This document shows, in pieces, positions 52,606 to 62,757 of a stretch of 64,000 nt of DNA. The first letter of the stretch is position 1. Each line of letters opens with the position of its first letter. The position numbers and the translations under genes were made by a program. The DNA comes from an uncultured Gammaproteobacteria bacterium (GTDB lineage Bacteria; Pseudomonadota; Gammaproteobacteria; Pseudomonadales; Pseudohongiellaceae), in the NCBI GenBank assembly GCA_913060495.1, contig CAJXRP010000010.1, forward strand, positions 1 through 64,000, in the 5' to 3' direction. The notes under the pieces are model-generated. The model did no database searches. It was not told the origin of the DNA and saw only the letters and a list, made by a program, of their open reading frames with translations.

Positions 52606-54159
52606 ATGAAGTCACAACACTATCTAAGCAGTATCAGAGGTGGCAATCGCTGCCTCTCCCTCGTTTTAGCAGCGTGCGCGTTGCTGGCTAGTTTTGCTGT
52701 GTCTGCAGCAAGCGTTGAGGAGGTTAGGGTGTGGCGCGCCCCGGATCATACTCGCCTCGTGTTCGATCTATCTGACGAGGTCGAGTACAAGCTTTTCACA
52801 CTCTCCAACCCAGCCCGTGTAGTTATCGATATAGAAGGTTCGTCCTTAGGCGGTGATCTGTCTCAACTAGACTTTAACGAGAGTCCGATCAGCGGCATGC
52901 GCAGTGCAATTCGCGATGGTGATACGCTGCGCATGGTTATCGATCTAGCTGTTGCGGTGGAGCCGCGCAGTTTCACCCTCGCGCCGAATAGCGAACAGGG
53001 TGATCGTCTGGTTGTCGATCTGTATGACGAGGCGCCTTCTGCTAATGCACCAAGAAACACCAACACCATTTCCTCGAATTCTAGCAGAGCGCCACGCAGT
53101 GATGAGCGTCGTAATATTATCGTTGCGATCTCAGCCGGACATGGCGGTGAAGATCCTGGCGGCATTGGCTACGACGGCAAGCTGAGAGAGAAGAACATTA
53201 CGCTCAAAATTGCCCGAGCACTCTTCGATCAACTGGAAAAAATGCCGGGCTACACACCGATTATGATTCGCGATGGCGATTACTATGTTGAGTTGCAGCG
53301 TCGCTCTGAGATTGCCCGCGAAAAACGCGCGGATCTCTTCGTTGCAATACACACTGACTGGTATCGCACGAGCAGAGCCAGTGGCCTGACTATTTATGCC
53401 TTGTCCGGTGATAGAGCCGACCGCGAAAACTCTCGACGTGTCGCGCAGAAAGAAAACAATGCAGACCTGCTCGGTGGCGTAGGTGGTGATCTCGATCTCA
53501 GTTCTTGGGATGATGATGTCGCGCTTACCTTGGTGTCTTTGCAAATGGCTTGGAGTATGGAGCAGAGTCTAATAGCGGGGACGCGCGTATTGGAATCGCT
53601 TGATGGGGCGACGAGGCTGCGGCGCGACAAGGTGCAACAGGCTTCATTGGAAGTCTTGAAGTCGCCGGACATTCCCTCGATGCTTATCGAGACTGGCTAC
53701 CTTACAAATCCCGACGAGGCGAGGCGACTAAATACCTCAGCCTTCCAGCAGAAACTTGCGCGCGGTATTGCCCGCGGTGTGATGAATTATTTTTACGACG
53801 CGCCGCCGGAAGGTTCTCTCGTCGCCTGGCAGAAGGCGAATGGCATCGTGCCCATGCCTGGTACTTATGTGGTGAAGCGGGGCGATAGCTTGTCGGTAAT
53901 CGCGCAGCGTTACAATGTGAGTCTGGCGGCATTGAAGTCGGCGAACAGCATCTCCTCGAATACTATTCGAGTCGGCCAGGAGCTAGCCATTCCCGGTATC
54001 GGTGTAGCGGAACCGGAAGAGCACACGATTCGTCGTGGTGAGACGCTTTCGGAAATCGCACAGCGCTATCAGGTCAGCCTAGGTAGTCTGCGTCAGGCCA
54101 ACAATATTACTAACGATCGCATCATGGTCGGGCAGATTCTAAAAATACCTGCGTCTTAG
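52606..54159 (+). CDS. amiB: N-acetylmuramoyl-L-alanine amidase with AMIN and two LysM domains
   Basis: A 517-aa secreted cell-wall hydrolase that splits septal peptidoglycan during division. After a signal peptide (LVLAACALLASFAVSAAS) come an AMIN domain (about 36-135), the amidase_3 zinc domain (about 165-395; ISAGHGGEDPG, VAIHTDW, LIETGYLTN) and two LysM repeats (YVVKRGDSLSVIAQRY and HTIRRGETLSEIAQRY). The usual HADA after the second Zn His is HTDW here. ATG 52606 is used, although the frame opens at 52600. Confidence 0.92.
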   Translation: MKSQHYLSSIRGGNRCLSLVLAACALLASFAVSAASVEEVRVWRAPDHTRLVFDLSDEVEYKLFTLSNPARVVIDIEGSSLGGDLSQLDFNESPISGMRSAIRDGDTLRMVIDLAVAVEPRSFTLAPNSEQGDRLVVDLYDEAPSANAPRNTNTISSNSSRAPRSDERRNIIVAISAGHGGEDPGGIGYDGKLREKNITLKIARALFDQLEKMPGYTPIMIRDGDYYVELQRRSEIAREKRADLFVAIHTDWYRTSRASGLTIYALSGDRADRENSRRVAQKENNADLLGGVGGDLDLSSWDDDVALTLVSLQMAWSMEQSLIAGTRVLESLDGATRLRRDKVQQASLEVLKSPDIPSMLIETGYLTNPDEARRLNTSAFQQKLARGIARGVMNYFYDAPPEGSLVAWQKANGIVPMPGTYVVKRGDSLSVIAQRYNVSLAALKSANSISSNTIRVGQELAIPGIGVAEPEEHTIRRGETLSEIAQRYQVSLGSLRQANNITNDRIMVGQILKIPAS

Positions 54160-54277
54160 TTAAAAATTAGCCAAACTTCAGTATTGTATTAGTTAGATTC
54201 TTCTCCCTTAGCTCCGCTATTTTTGCTCGTGGTTGGTGCTACAATGCCAGCCACATTCTCTTTACTGTTATCTGCCA

Positions 54278-56155
54278 ATGTCACGCATCAATCTTCTCAG
54301 TCAACGCCTCGCGAATCAGATCGCCGCGGGTGAAGTCGTCGAGCGTCCCGCCTCGGTTGTCAAGGAACTGATGGAGAACAGCCTGGACGCTGGCGCTAGT
54401 CGCCTCGAGATCGAAGTCGAGCAGGGCGGCACCAAGCTAATCAAGATCAAAGATGACGGATTAGGTATTCATAAGCAGGATCTCGAGCTTGCGCTTAGCC
54501 GCCACGCCACTAGTAAAATTACCGATCTAGAAGACCTAGAAAACATCGCCAGCCTTGGTTTTCGTGGCGAGGCACTGGCTAGTATTAGCTCGGTTTCGCG
54601 TCTAACTATGACCTCGAAAGCAGATGATGACGCGGATGCAAACGGTGCTGACAATAGCGGTTGGAAGGTCGTTGCCGAAGGGCAGGATATGGACGTTATT
54701 CTCTCGCCTGCAGCACACTCACGAGGAACTACAGTTGAGGTAAGAGACTTATTCTTCAATACGCCAGCGCGCAAGAAATTTCTGAAAACAGAAAAGACGG
54801 AATTTTCGCGCATCGATGAAATTCTAAAACGCATCGCGCTCAGTCGTTTCGATGTGCAATTTTCATTGACTCACAATCAGCGCGGGATACACAAACTGCT
54901 CCCTGCAAAGTCAGATCAGGAGAAGCAGCGTCGCGTCGCTCTCGTCTGCGGCCCTGCCTTTGTTGAAAACTCTGTTTTCGTGGAAATGGAAGGGCCGGGA
55001 CTGCGTCTCTGGGGCTGGGTCAGTCTACCGACATTCTCACGCTCTCAAGCAGACCTGCAATACTTCTACGTCAACGGTCGCATCATTCGCGACAAGCTGG
55101 TGACCCATGCGGTGAAGCAGGCTTACCGTGATGTGTTGTTTCATGGTCGCCATCCTGCCTACGTTTTGTATCTAGAATTGGCGCCAGCCGCAGTTGATGT
55201 GAATGTGCATCCGACCAAGCATGAGGTGCGTTTTCGCGACAGCCGTTTGGTGCATGATTTTCTTTTTAGATCATTGCACAAGGCCTTAGCGGAACTTCGG
55301 CCGTCCGATCGCCTCGCGGATAATGCGCAGGAGAATGGGCAGCACAGCGATCCGTTTGCAGCAATGGGCGGCGGCAATGCAGCAGGAAATTTTACCGCTA
55401 GCCCAGGCTCAAGCTATGCGCCGGGAAATTTCAGCGATCAGAATAGCTTGTCACTGGCAGAGCCCTCGTCGAATAACTATTCCTACAGACCGAGCTCGCA
55501 GCAAGCCGATGCCGGTGCGATTCAAACCCAGTTGGAAAATTTTGCGAAACTTACCGCCGACGATGCCGAGGTGCCGCCGCTGGGATATGCCATAGCGCAG
55601 CTTCACGGAATTTATATTCTTGCGCAGAATAAGGAAGGATTGATCACGGTGGACATGCACGCGGCGCACGAGCGTATCACCTACGAACGTTTGAAGACGG
55701 CATGTCAGAATGAAGAGCTTAAGATGCAGCCCTTGCTCGTTCCTCTGTCTATTGCGGTGAGTCAGGGCGAGGCCGATTGCGCTGAAACCGAACAAGAAGC
55801 TTTACTGAGCATTGGTATCGAGCTTGAGAGAGTCGCGGCAGAATCAATTGTAGTGAGACAGGTGCCTTCGATTCTGCGTAATGCCGACATCGAGCAATTG
55901 GTGCGCGATGTACTTTCAGACGTTCTCGAGCACGGCAGTAGCGATCGCATTCAGGCCCATCAGGATGAGCTGCTCTCCACCATGGCATGTCATGGTTCAG
56001 TGCGGGCTAACCGTCACCTAACGATCCCTGAGATGAACGCGCTGCTTCGAGACATGGAAGCCACTGAGCGCAGTGGTCAGTGCAATCACGGTAGGCCAAC
56101 GTGGGTGTATCAGAGCCTGGATGAGCTGGATAAACTGTTTCTTCGCGGGCAGTAA
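54278..56155 (+). CDS. mutL: DNA mismatch repair protein MutL with endonuclease motif
   Basis: A 625-aa MutL. The GHKL ATPase domain is N-terminal ([35 protein letters not shown]), with a variable linker at about 345-425. The C-terminal domain has [12 protein letters not shown] (fits DxHAx2Ex4E), ACHGSVRA and CNHGRPT, the motif set of MutL proteins that nick DNA, as in Pseudomonas. E. coli MutL lacks it. This suggests strand choice without MutH. The start at MSRINLLS (54278) matches the family, while the frame extends to 54233. Confidence 0.95.
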   Translation: MSRINLLSQRLANQIAAGEVVERPASVVKELMENSLDAGASRLEIEVEQGGTKLIKIKDDGLGIHKQDLELALSRHATSKITDLEDLENIASLGFRGEALASISSVSRLTMTSKADDDADANGADNSGWKVVAEGQDMDVILSPAAHSRGTTVEVRDLFFNTPARKKFLKTEKTEFSRIDEILKRIALSRFDVQFSLTHNQRGIHKLLPAKSDQEKQRRVALVCGPAFVENSVFVEMEGPGLRLWGWVSLPTFSRSQADLQYFYVNGRIIRDKLVTHAVKQAYRDVLFHGRHPAYVLYLELAPAAVDVNVHPTKHEVRFRDSRLVHDFLFRSLHKALAELRPSDRLADNAQENGQHSDPFAAMGGGNAAGNFTASPGSSYAPGNFSDQNSLSLAEPSSNNYSYRPSSQQADAGAIQTQLENFAKLTADDAEVPPLGYAIAQLHGIYILAQNKEGLITVDMHAAHERITYERLKTACQNEELKMQPLLVPLSIAVSQGEADCAETEQEALLSIGIELERVAAESIVVRQVPSILRNADIEQLVRDVLSDVLEHGSSDRIQAHQDELLSTMACHGSVRANRHLTIPEMNALLRDMEATERSGQCNHGRPTWVYQSLDELDKLFLRGQ

Positions 56156-56199
56156 GATCGAGAGCGAACTTCTTCTTCAGTCGCGTACAATCCCCTCCT

Positions 56200-57177
56200 A
56201 TGAATTCGTCTTCCTCCAAGCCCAGTGTTAAGCCAAGTGCTAAGCCCGATGTGATCTGTCTGATGGGTCCGACCGCGTCGGGTAAGACCTCCTTGGCAGT
56301 CGATCTGGTGCAGCAATCTCCATTTCAGATAGTTAGCGTTGATTCGGCGCAGATCTATCGGGGGATGGATATCGGCACAGGCAAGCCAGAACAGGGGGTT
56401 TTGGATATCGCACCCCATCGATTAATCGACTTTGTCGATCCAGCGGTGCCCTATTCGGCATCGCAATTCAGGTCGGATGCCTTTAGAGAAATAGACGATA
56501 TATTAGACGTTGGCGACATTCCACTGCTCGTTGGCGGCACGATGTTGTATTTTCGCGTATTGAGAGATGGCCTGGCCGACATGCCCCACGCCAACCCAAA
56601 GGTTCGCGGCGAGATCGAGAAGCTGGCCGAAGAGCAAGGTTGGGAGGCGGTACACCAGCAGCTGGCAGCAGTCGATCCAGATTCAGCGGCCAGAATACAT
56701 CCAAATGATCCGCAAAGAATTCAACGGGCTTTAGAGGTCTATAGGGTCTCAGGCAAGACTATGACTAGTCTGCATGCGCAGATGCAGGCGCAGAACGAGG
56801 CCATGCTTCCCTATAATTTACATTTCTTCGCGATCCAACCAGATGATCGCAGCGTATTACACGGTCAGATAGAGACACGTTTCCTACAGATGCTTAAAGA
56901 GGGCTTGGTCGACGAGGTGCAGGCTTTACGCGCTCGAGGTGATCTAAATCACCAGCTACCCTCAATAAAATCAGTAGGATACAGGCAGGTCTGGCAGTAT
57001 CTAGATGGCGAGATTGACTATGATGACATGGTGGAGAAGAGTATTATTGCCACCAGACAACTCGCTAAAAGGCAGCTAACTTGGCTGCGTAGTTGGCCCA
57101 ACCTGCAAAGTTTGAGTAATTCTTCTGCTCAATCCGTACAACATGTCTTGAAATACATGGATACCATCTCTATATAG
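56200..57177 (+). CDS. miaA: tRNA dimethylallyltransferase
   Basis: A 325-aa enzyme that adds a dimethylallyl group to A37 of tRNAs reading UNN codons. The P-loop GPTASGKTS is near residue 23, VSVDSAQIYRGMDIGTGKP near 47, and VGGTMLYFR near 112. It is full length and stands between mutL and hfq as usual in the group. A short Ser/Lys/Pro-rich N-terminal extension precedes the core. Confidence 0.95.
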   Translation: MNSSSSKPSVKPSAKPDVICLMGPTASGKTSLAVDLVQQSPFQIVSVDSAQIYRGMDIGTGKPEQGVLDIAPHRLIDFVDPAVPYSASQFRSDAFREIDDILDVGDIPLLVGGTMLYFRVLRDGLADMPHANPKVRGEIEKLAEEQGWEAVHQQLAAVDPDSAARIHPNDPQRIQRALEVYRVSGKTMTSLHAQMQAQNEAMLPYNLHFFAIQPDDRSVLHGQIETRFLQMLKEGLVDEVQALRARGDLNHQLPSIKSVGYRQVWQYLDGEIDYDDMVEKSIIATRQLAKRQLTWLRSWPNLQSLSNSSAQSVQHVLKYMDTISI

Positions 57178-57303
57178 GTAGTATGTAACTTACAGAGATC
57201 GTTAATTATTTAAAGGAAGTCCGCAGATCTTAGAAGCGTTCAGTCAGTGCTCGGTTTCGAGACGGCGGATACTCGGCTTTGTCGATGGTAAGGAGAATAA
57301 AGA

Positions 57304-57576
57304 ATGTCTAAAGGACATACATTACAAGATCCATTTTTGAACGTGCTTCGCAAGGAGCGCATCCCAGTGTCTATTTATCTGGTTAGTGGAATTAAGTTAC
57401 AAGGTCAGATTGAGTCATTTGACCAATTTGTGATTCTGTTGAAGAACGCTGTAAGCCAGATGGTCTACAAGCATGCGATCTCAACAGTCGTGCCCGCGCG
57501 CATGGTAAAAGTGCCCATGCAGAATCCAGGTGAAGCAGTGGAAGAAGACGCTGGCGAACCAGGTAACGCGGTTTAG
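57304..57576 (+). CDS. hfq: RNA chaperone Hfq
   Basis: A 90-aa Sm-like protein forming hexamers that pair small RNAs with mRNAs. Sm1 and Sm2 motifs include [20 protein letters not shown] and [10 protein letters not shown]. The short acidic tail contrasts with the longer tail of E. coli. AAGGAG is upstream of the ATG. Confidence 0.97.
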   Translation: MSKGHTLQDPFLNVLRKERIPVSIYLVSGIKLQGQIESFDQFVILLKNAVSQMVYKHAISTVVPARMVKVPMQNPGEAVEEDAGEPGNAV

Positions 57577-57598
57577 TATTCCTCAGTGAGGTAACTGA

Positions 57599-58936
57599 TT
57601 GTTTTTTGACAGGCCTGATTCCGGCGAAGTCTCCATCCTCGTTCATCTCATTATAGATTCAGAGAGTGAACGGGAAGACCCAGCCGAATTTGAAGAATTA
57701 GCAATCTCCGCCGGCGCACAGCCGGTGGACTTCATCACAGGCTCTAGAAAGCAACCTTCACCAAATCTTTTTATAGGATCCGGCAAACTTGAAGAGATTC
57801 AAGCTGCTGTGCTCGCCCACAAGGCCGGGCTCGTTCTATTCAATCATGCGCTCTCCCCCAGTCAAGAACGTAATCTTGAGGCTGAACTCAAGTGCAGGGT
57901 GCTCGATCGTACTGGTTTGATTCTCGATATCTTCGCGCAGCGCGCTCGCAGTCACGAAGGTAAACTGCAGGTAGAGTTGGCGCAGCTACAGCATCTAAGC
58001 ACTCGTTTGAAACGCGGCTGGACTCACCTGGACAGACAGAAGGGTGGTATCGGTATGCGTGGCGCGGGTGAGAAGCAGCTGGAACTCGACCAACGTATGA
58101 TTGGGCAGCGTATTAAGGCCATTAACAAGGGCTTGGAGAAGGTGCGTGGACAGCGCGATCAAGGGCGCCGCTCTAGACGTCGTGCGGAGGTGGCAACGCT
58201 ATCTCTGGTTGGTTACACCAACGCTGGTAAGTCTTCACTATTTAATATGATGACCCATGCGCATACTTATGCGGCGGACCAATTGTTTGCCACGCTGGAT
58301 TCGACATTACGTCGCATCACTCTTAAGAATTATGGCCCAGTGATCGTTGCCGACACGGTAGGGTTTATCAGTCATCTGCCACATCAACTGGTTGAGGCAT
58401 TTCGTGCTACGCTCGAGGAGACAGCACAGGCAGACCTGCTTATCCATGTTGTGGATGCGGCGAATGAATTTCATCCAGATCACATTTTTGAGGTCGATAA
58501 GGTTCTAGCGGAAATAGGCGCGAAGTCCGTGCCACAGCTGCTGGTGTTCAACAAGATCGATCTACTTCCCGGTATCGAGCCCCACATTCAGCGCGACGAG
58601 AAAGGCAAGACTATAAAAGTCTGGGTGTCGGCGAAAACTGGCGCGGGCATGGACCTTTTGCAGACCGCGATGAGCGAGCTGCTTGCAGGTAATATGGCTG
58701 TCGAGACCCTGCGGGTTTCACCGAGTCAAACGAAGCTTCGCAGCCAGCTTTACGATAGCGGGTTCATCGAGGAAGAACATATAGACGATGAAGGTTTCTA
58801 TGAGCTGCAAGTCAAAATGCCGCGAACAGACCTCGATCGAATTCTTAAACAAAGCGGTACAGAAGTTATAAGTCACACTATTGCAGTGCAGGAGCAGACT
58901 AATTTGGTAGTCGAGGATAAGGCTATAATCGCCTGA
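57599..58936 (+). CDS. hflX: Ribosome-associated GTPase HflX
   Basis: A 445-aa GTPase that binds stalled or heat-damaged 50S subunits. The glycine-rich linker is near residues 160-180 (GIGMRGAGEKQLE), followed by G1 GYTNAGKSS, G3 DTVGF and G4 NKID. The TTG start begins FFDRPDSGE, matching the start of E. coli HflX (FDRYDAGE), with GAGG 8 nt upstream. It is 22 bp after hfq and probably cotranscribed. Confidence 0.95.
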   Translation: MFFDRPDSGEVSILVHLIIDSESEREDPAEFEELAISAGAQPVDFITGSRKQPSPNLFIGSGKLEEIQAAVLAHKAGLVLFNHALSPSQERNLEAELKCRVLDRTGLILDIFAQRARSHEGKLQVELAQLQHLSTRLKRGWTHLDRQKGGIGMRGAGEKQLELDQRMIGQRIKAINKGLEKVRGQRDQGRRSRRRAEVATLSLVGYTNAGKSSLFNMMTHAHTYAADQLFATLDSTLRRITLKNYGPVIVADTVGFISHLPHQLVEAFRATLEETAQADLLIHVVDAANEFHPDHIFEVDKVLAEIGAKSVPQLLVFNKIDLLPGIEPHIQRDEKGKTIKVWVSAKTGAGMDLLQTAMSELLAGNMAVETLRVSPSQTKLRSQLYDSGFIEEEHIDDEGFYELQVKMPRTDLDRILKQSGTEVISHTIAVQEQTNLVVEDKAIIA

Positions 58937-59036
58937 TCGCATCGGATCGCCCTTTGAAAGTGCAAATTGCTGTGTAAATGAACAATTATTAGCTAAAATC
59001 GACCTTCTGCGTCTTTAGAAAGCTATGGAGAAGCCA

Positions 59037-60257
59037 ATGGCTTGGAATGAACCTGGAAATAACGGAAATGGAAACGACAAAGACCCTTGGGGTGGCGGTC
59101 GTAAGGGCGGCGACCAGGGGCCTCCTGATATTGATGAGGTTGTGCGCAACCTGACCAAGAAATTTAACAGCCTGTTTGGCGGAGGCAGCGGTGGCTCTAA
59201 TTCCACTGGATCCTCGTCTTCAGGTAATGGTGGTATATCTGGTGGTTTATCGGCTGGTTTGATTGCCGGTCTAGTTGCCGTGGTAGCTGTCGTATGGGCC
59301 TTTATGGGCTTCTATATCGTGGATGAAGCCGAACGTGGCGTCGTCTTGCGCTTTGGTAAGGTGTTGGATTTGACGGTGCAGCCAGGGCTGCATTGGAACC
59401 CGCCAGTCGTTGACGAAGTGAGCTTGGTTAACGTTTCTGAGCTGAACGCTAAGACCTATGAAAATCGCGCGATGCTGACTACCGATGAAAACATCATCGA
59501 TATCTCAGTCACTGTGCAGTATCTAATTCAGGATCCGGTTAAGTATGTGATCGCGGTGCAGGATCCAGAGCTTAGTTTGGATAACGCGTCCGAGTCTGCC
59601 ATTCGCCACGTAGTCGGCGGCAACTTTATGGATCAGATTCTGACCACAGGTCGCGATCGCATTGCGGCTGACGTGCATGAGCGTCTGCAAAATTATATGA
59701 ATGTCTACAATACTGGCATCTTCGTAAGCCAGGTTAACGTTGTGGATGCTCAGCCACCCGATGCGGTCCGCCCGGCCTTCGATGACGTGATTCGCGCTAG
59801 AGAAGACGAACAACGTGTGCAGAACCAGGCTCAGCAGTATTCGAATCAGATTATTCCTGAAGCTCGAGGTGAAGCACAGCGACGCATCGAAGCTGCAAAT
59901 GCTTACAGCGCAGAAGTTGTGGCAGAAGCAACTGGTGACGCTTCTCGTTTCGATCAGCTGCTTACGGAATATTTAAAGTCTCCCGAGGTAACTCGACAAC
60001 GGCTCTACATTGACTCACTTGAAGACGTGATGACAGCCAGCAGCAAGATCATGGTTGATGTCGAAGGTGGCAACAATATGTTGTTCTTGCCATTGGACAA
60101 GCTTATGGAGCAGAGCACTTCAAGTATCAATTCGAATAACAGTACGTCCGACCTTAGAAATTTGGCAGATCAGTTGGCGCCGTTTCTACCGGCACCGACT
60201 AGCGTGAATAGTGTAGATCGTTCGCGACTACCTACTACTAGGCGAGGAAATCAATAA
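59037..60257 (+). CDS. hflK: FtsH-regulatory membrane protein HflK
   Basis: A 406-aa SPFH-family protein with a Gly/Asn-rich cytoplasmic N terminus, one helix (about 75-100) and a periplasmic band-7 domain. With HflC it forms the large cage around FtsH that limits membrane proteolysis. The start at MAWNEPGNN (59037) matches E. coli (MAWNQPGNN), while the frame is open to 59025. Its last bases overlap the hflC start. Confidence 0.95.
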   Translation: MAWNEPGNNGNGNDKDPWGGGRKGGDQGPPDIDEVVRNLTKKFNSLFGGGSGGSNSTGSSSSGNGGISGGLSAGLIAGLVAVVAVVWAFMGFYIVDEAERGVVLRFGKVLDLTVQPGLHWNPPVVDEVSLVNVSELNAKTYENRAMLTTDENIIDISVTVQYLIQDPVKYVIAVQDPELSLDNASESAIRHVVGGNFMDQILTTGRDRIAADVHERLQNYMNVYNTGIFVSQVNVVDAQPPDAVRPAFDDVIRAREDEQRVQNQAQQYSNQIIPEARGEAQRRIEAANAYSAEVVAEATGDASRFDQLLTEYLKSPEVTRQRLYIDSLEDVMTASSKIMVDVEGGNNMLFLPLDKLMEQSTSSINSNNSTSDLRNLADQLAPFLPAPTSVNSVDRSRLPTTRRGNQ

Positions 60258-61123
60258 TGAAAAATTTCGTAGCAGTTGGTTTTATTTTCCTACTCATCGT
60301 AGTCGTAAGTAATTCTCTTTTCGTTGTAAAGGAGACTGAGCGAGCAGTTATGCTGCAGTTTGGTGAATTGGTGCAAGAATCCATCGATCCAGGCCTACAC
60401 GTAAAAATCCCTTGGGTTAACAATGTGCGTAAATTTGACGCGCGTATCTTGACCGAAGACGCACCTAGACGTCGCTTTCTAACGTTGGAGCAGAAGGCGC
60501 TGGAAGTCGATTCCTACGCGAAGTGGCGTATCGTCGATGTGGGACAGTTCTACGTATCCACACGGGGTAACACGACAACAGCCGGCAGCCTGCTCGCAGA
60601 ACGTATTAACGACGGCCTGCGTGACCAGATCGGTAACCGTACCCTTGCAGAAGTTGTTGCTGGAGAAAGAGATCAGTTGATGCTCGCTCTTACGGCAGAC
60701 CTTAATGAGACTACGGCGGCGGATTTAGGTATCGAAATTATCGACGTGCGAGTTAAGCGTATCGATCTTCCGGAAGATGTACGTTCTTCAGTGTACGAGC
60801 GTATGATCACCGAGCGAAACAGAGAGGCGCAGGAGCTGCGTTCTTTCGGTGAAGAGCTCGCGATCGGAATTCGTGCCGATGCTGATCGTCAGGCGACAAT
60901 CTTTCGTGCCGAGGCTTACAGAGATGCAGAGCAACTGCGCGGTGAAGGTGATGCGACTGCAACTGCAATCTATGCTGAGGCCTATAACAAAGATCCAGAG
61001 TTCTATGCGTTTACTCGCAGCCTGAACTCTTATCGAGAAACGTTTAGCTCGAAAGGCGACGTGCTCTTGCTTGATCCAAACAGCGATTATTTCAAGTATC
61101 TGAAGAATGGGATATCGCGATAA
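60257..61123 (+). CDS. hflC: FtsH-regulatory membrane protein HflC
   Basis: A 288-aa SPFH protein with one N-terminal helix (FVAVGFIFLLIVVVSNSLFV) and a band-7 domain followed by a long helix. It forms the HflKC complex. The ATG overlaps the hflK stop by one base (TAATG), so the two are coupled. It is shorter than E. coli HflC (334 aa) because of a smaller insert after the helix. Confidence 0.95.
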   Translation: MKNFVAVGFIFLLIVVVSNSLFVVKETERAVMLQFGELVQESIDPGLHVKIPWVNNVRKFDARILTEDAPRRRFLTLEQKALEVDSYAKWRIVDVGQFYVSTRGNTTTAGSLLAERINDGLRDQIGNRTLAEVVAGERDQLMLALTADLNETTAADLGIEIIDVRVKRIDLPEDVRSSVYERMITERNREAQELRSFGEELAIGIRADADRQATIFRAEAYRDAEQLRGEGDATATAIYAEAYNKDPEFYAFTRSLNSYRETFSSKGDVLLLDPNSDYFKYLKNGISR

Positions 61124-61170
61124 GCTCCGCTCAATCAGTTGAGTTTTGAATATCAGATAAGTTAATAACC

Positions 61171-61212
61171 GTAAACCTGAATCGCGTTCAGCAATTCAGG
61201 TTTACTTTTTTT
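61171..61212 (+). terminator. Intrinsic terminator after hflC
   Basis: GTAAACCTGAAT (61171-61182) and ATTCAGGTTTAC (61194-61205) form a perfect 12-bp stem with an 11-nt loop, followed by T7. It should end the tsaE-hflC transcript and separate it from yjeT. Confidence 0.93.
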
Positions 61213-61260
61213 GCTGTCTAAATAGCTGCCGAGTGCAGGCTCACAAGAAGAGGCGAGACT

Positions 61261-61446
61261 ATGTGGCATGAGTTGGCCATAGCATTTTGTCTGATGCTTG
61301 TAATAGAGGGGATAATTCCCTTTATCAGCCCCGGCAGGTGGAGAAAGATGTTGCTGGTGTTAGATGAGATAGATGACAGCACCATGCGCATGATTGGTTT
61401 GGCAAGCATGCTGACGGGTACGGTCTTGCTGCTAATAATTAATTAG
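61261..61446 (+). CDS. yjeT: DUF2065-family small membrane protein
   Basis: A 61-aa protein with two helices (AIAFCLMLVIEGIIPFI and IGLASMLTGTVLLLIIN) joined by a basic segment SPGRWRKM. This matches YjeT/DUF2065, which has the same place after hflC in many gammaproteobacteria. Function unknown. GAGGCGAG lies upstream of the ATG. Confidence 0.88.
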   Translation: MWHELAIAFCLMLVIEGIIPFISPGRWRKMLLVLDEIDDSTMRMIGLASMLTGTVLLLIIN

Positions 61447-61504
61447 CTTGACCTGATTTTTAAGCATGATTTTTTTGAATTTGATGAGTGAAAGCTAAAT
61501 AGAT

Positions 61505-62698
61505 ATGACTTCTGCAAAGCGCTGGTTACTTCCCGATGGTGTCGAGGAAATACTTCCCCTAGAGGCGAGCAAGTTAGAATACTTGCGTCGTCAGCTTCTG
61601 GATCTTTATGAATCCTGGGGCTATCAGCTCGTCATTACTCCACTTATCGAGTATCTGGATTCGCTGCTTGTCGGTTCGTCCCAAGACTTGGATCTGCATA
61701 CCTTTAAAATTACCGACCAACTTAGTGGTCGCATGATGGGTATCCGTGCAGACATAACACCGCAGGCTGCGCGAATAGACGCGCACTGCATGAACAGAGA
61801 GGGCCCGGTGCGTCTGTGCTATGCAGACAACGTATTGCACACGAAGCCACGAGGCCTGCTTGCCTCACGAGTACCTATTCGCGTTGGCGCTGAGTTGTAC
61901 GGTCACGCTGGCGTAGACTGTGACATAGAACTAATTTGTCTCATGTACGCCACTTTGAATGCGGCGGAGATCGAAAACATATCTGTAGTTCTTGGTCACG
62001 TTGGTATTTTTCGTGCGCTTGTCAAAGAAGCGAAAATAGATGCGGATACTGAATCGAAGTTATTCGATGCGGTGCAACGCAAAGCCTACGATGAGATCGA
62101 TGTGGTCTTGGATGCCGCGGTGAAAGATGCGGCATTGCATTCGATGTTGAGGAAACTCACTCGACTGAGTGGCGACGAAGCTACGCTGCAAGAAGCCATC
62201 ACAGTATTCGAAGATGCGCCTGATTCGGTAAAGAAAGAATTGCTGGAATTAGTATTGATAGTTGAGGGAATTAAGCAGCGTCACCCAGAGATGACTCTCT
62301 GTTTTGACCTGTGCGAGTTGCGCGGTTATGAATACCATACTGGGATCGTGTTCGCAGCCTATACTCCCGACTATGGCAGAGCTGTCGCGAAAGGCGGCCG
62401 TTACGACCATATCGGTGAAGTCTTTGGCCGGTCGCGACCGGCGTCAGGCTTTGATTGCGATCTAAAGACAATCGCTAGACTGAGCAGTAAAACGTTTGCT
62501 CAGAAGACAGCAATAATCGCCCCAATTGGGAACGATGCTGACTTACTGAATGCAATAGCCGAGCTGCGCGCCAGCGGAGAGATTGTAATTACCAATCTGC
62601 TCGAGAGTGAGTTAGCGGATCAGGAATTGGAAGATCTAAATTGCGATCGACAGCTGCAGCTGAATGATGGCAAATGGGTAGTTGAAGACATAACGTAG
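61505..62698 (+). CDS. hisZ: ATP phosphoribosyltransferase regulatory subunit
   Basis: A 397-aa histidyl-tRNA-synthetase-like protein that activates the short form of HisG in histidine synthesis. It keeps the class II core (GVEEILPLEA, MGIRADITPQAARIDAH, YADNVLHTKPRG, GYEYHTGIVFAAY, GGRYDHI) but no anticodon-binding domain. Position between yjeT and purA is common in the group. Confidence 0.93.
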   Translation: MTSAKRWLLPDGVEEILPLEASKLEYLRRQLLDLYESWGYQLVITPLIEYLDSLLVGSSQDLDLHTFKITDQLSGRMMGIRADITPQAARIDAHCMNREGPVRLCYADNVLHTKPRGLLASRVPIRVGAELYGHAGVDCDIELICLMYATLNAAEIENISVVLGHVGIFRALVKEAKIDADTESKLFDAVQRKAYDEIDVVLDAAVKDAALHSMLRKLTRLSGDEATLQEAITVFEDAPDSVKKELLELVLIVEGIKQRHPEMTLCFDLCELRGYEYHTGIVFAAYTPDYGRAVAKGGRYDHIGEVFGRSRPASGFDCDLKTIARLSSKTFAQKTAIIAPIGNDADLLNAIAELRASGEIVITNLLESELADQELEDLNCDRQLQLNDGKWVVEDIT

Positions 62699-62757
62699 TT
62701 GAAGAAATAATAGTTGAAAAATAACACAGTAGTTGCTTTGAACAAGATATTGAGTAG

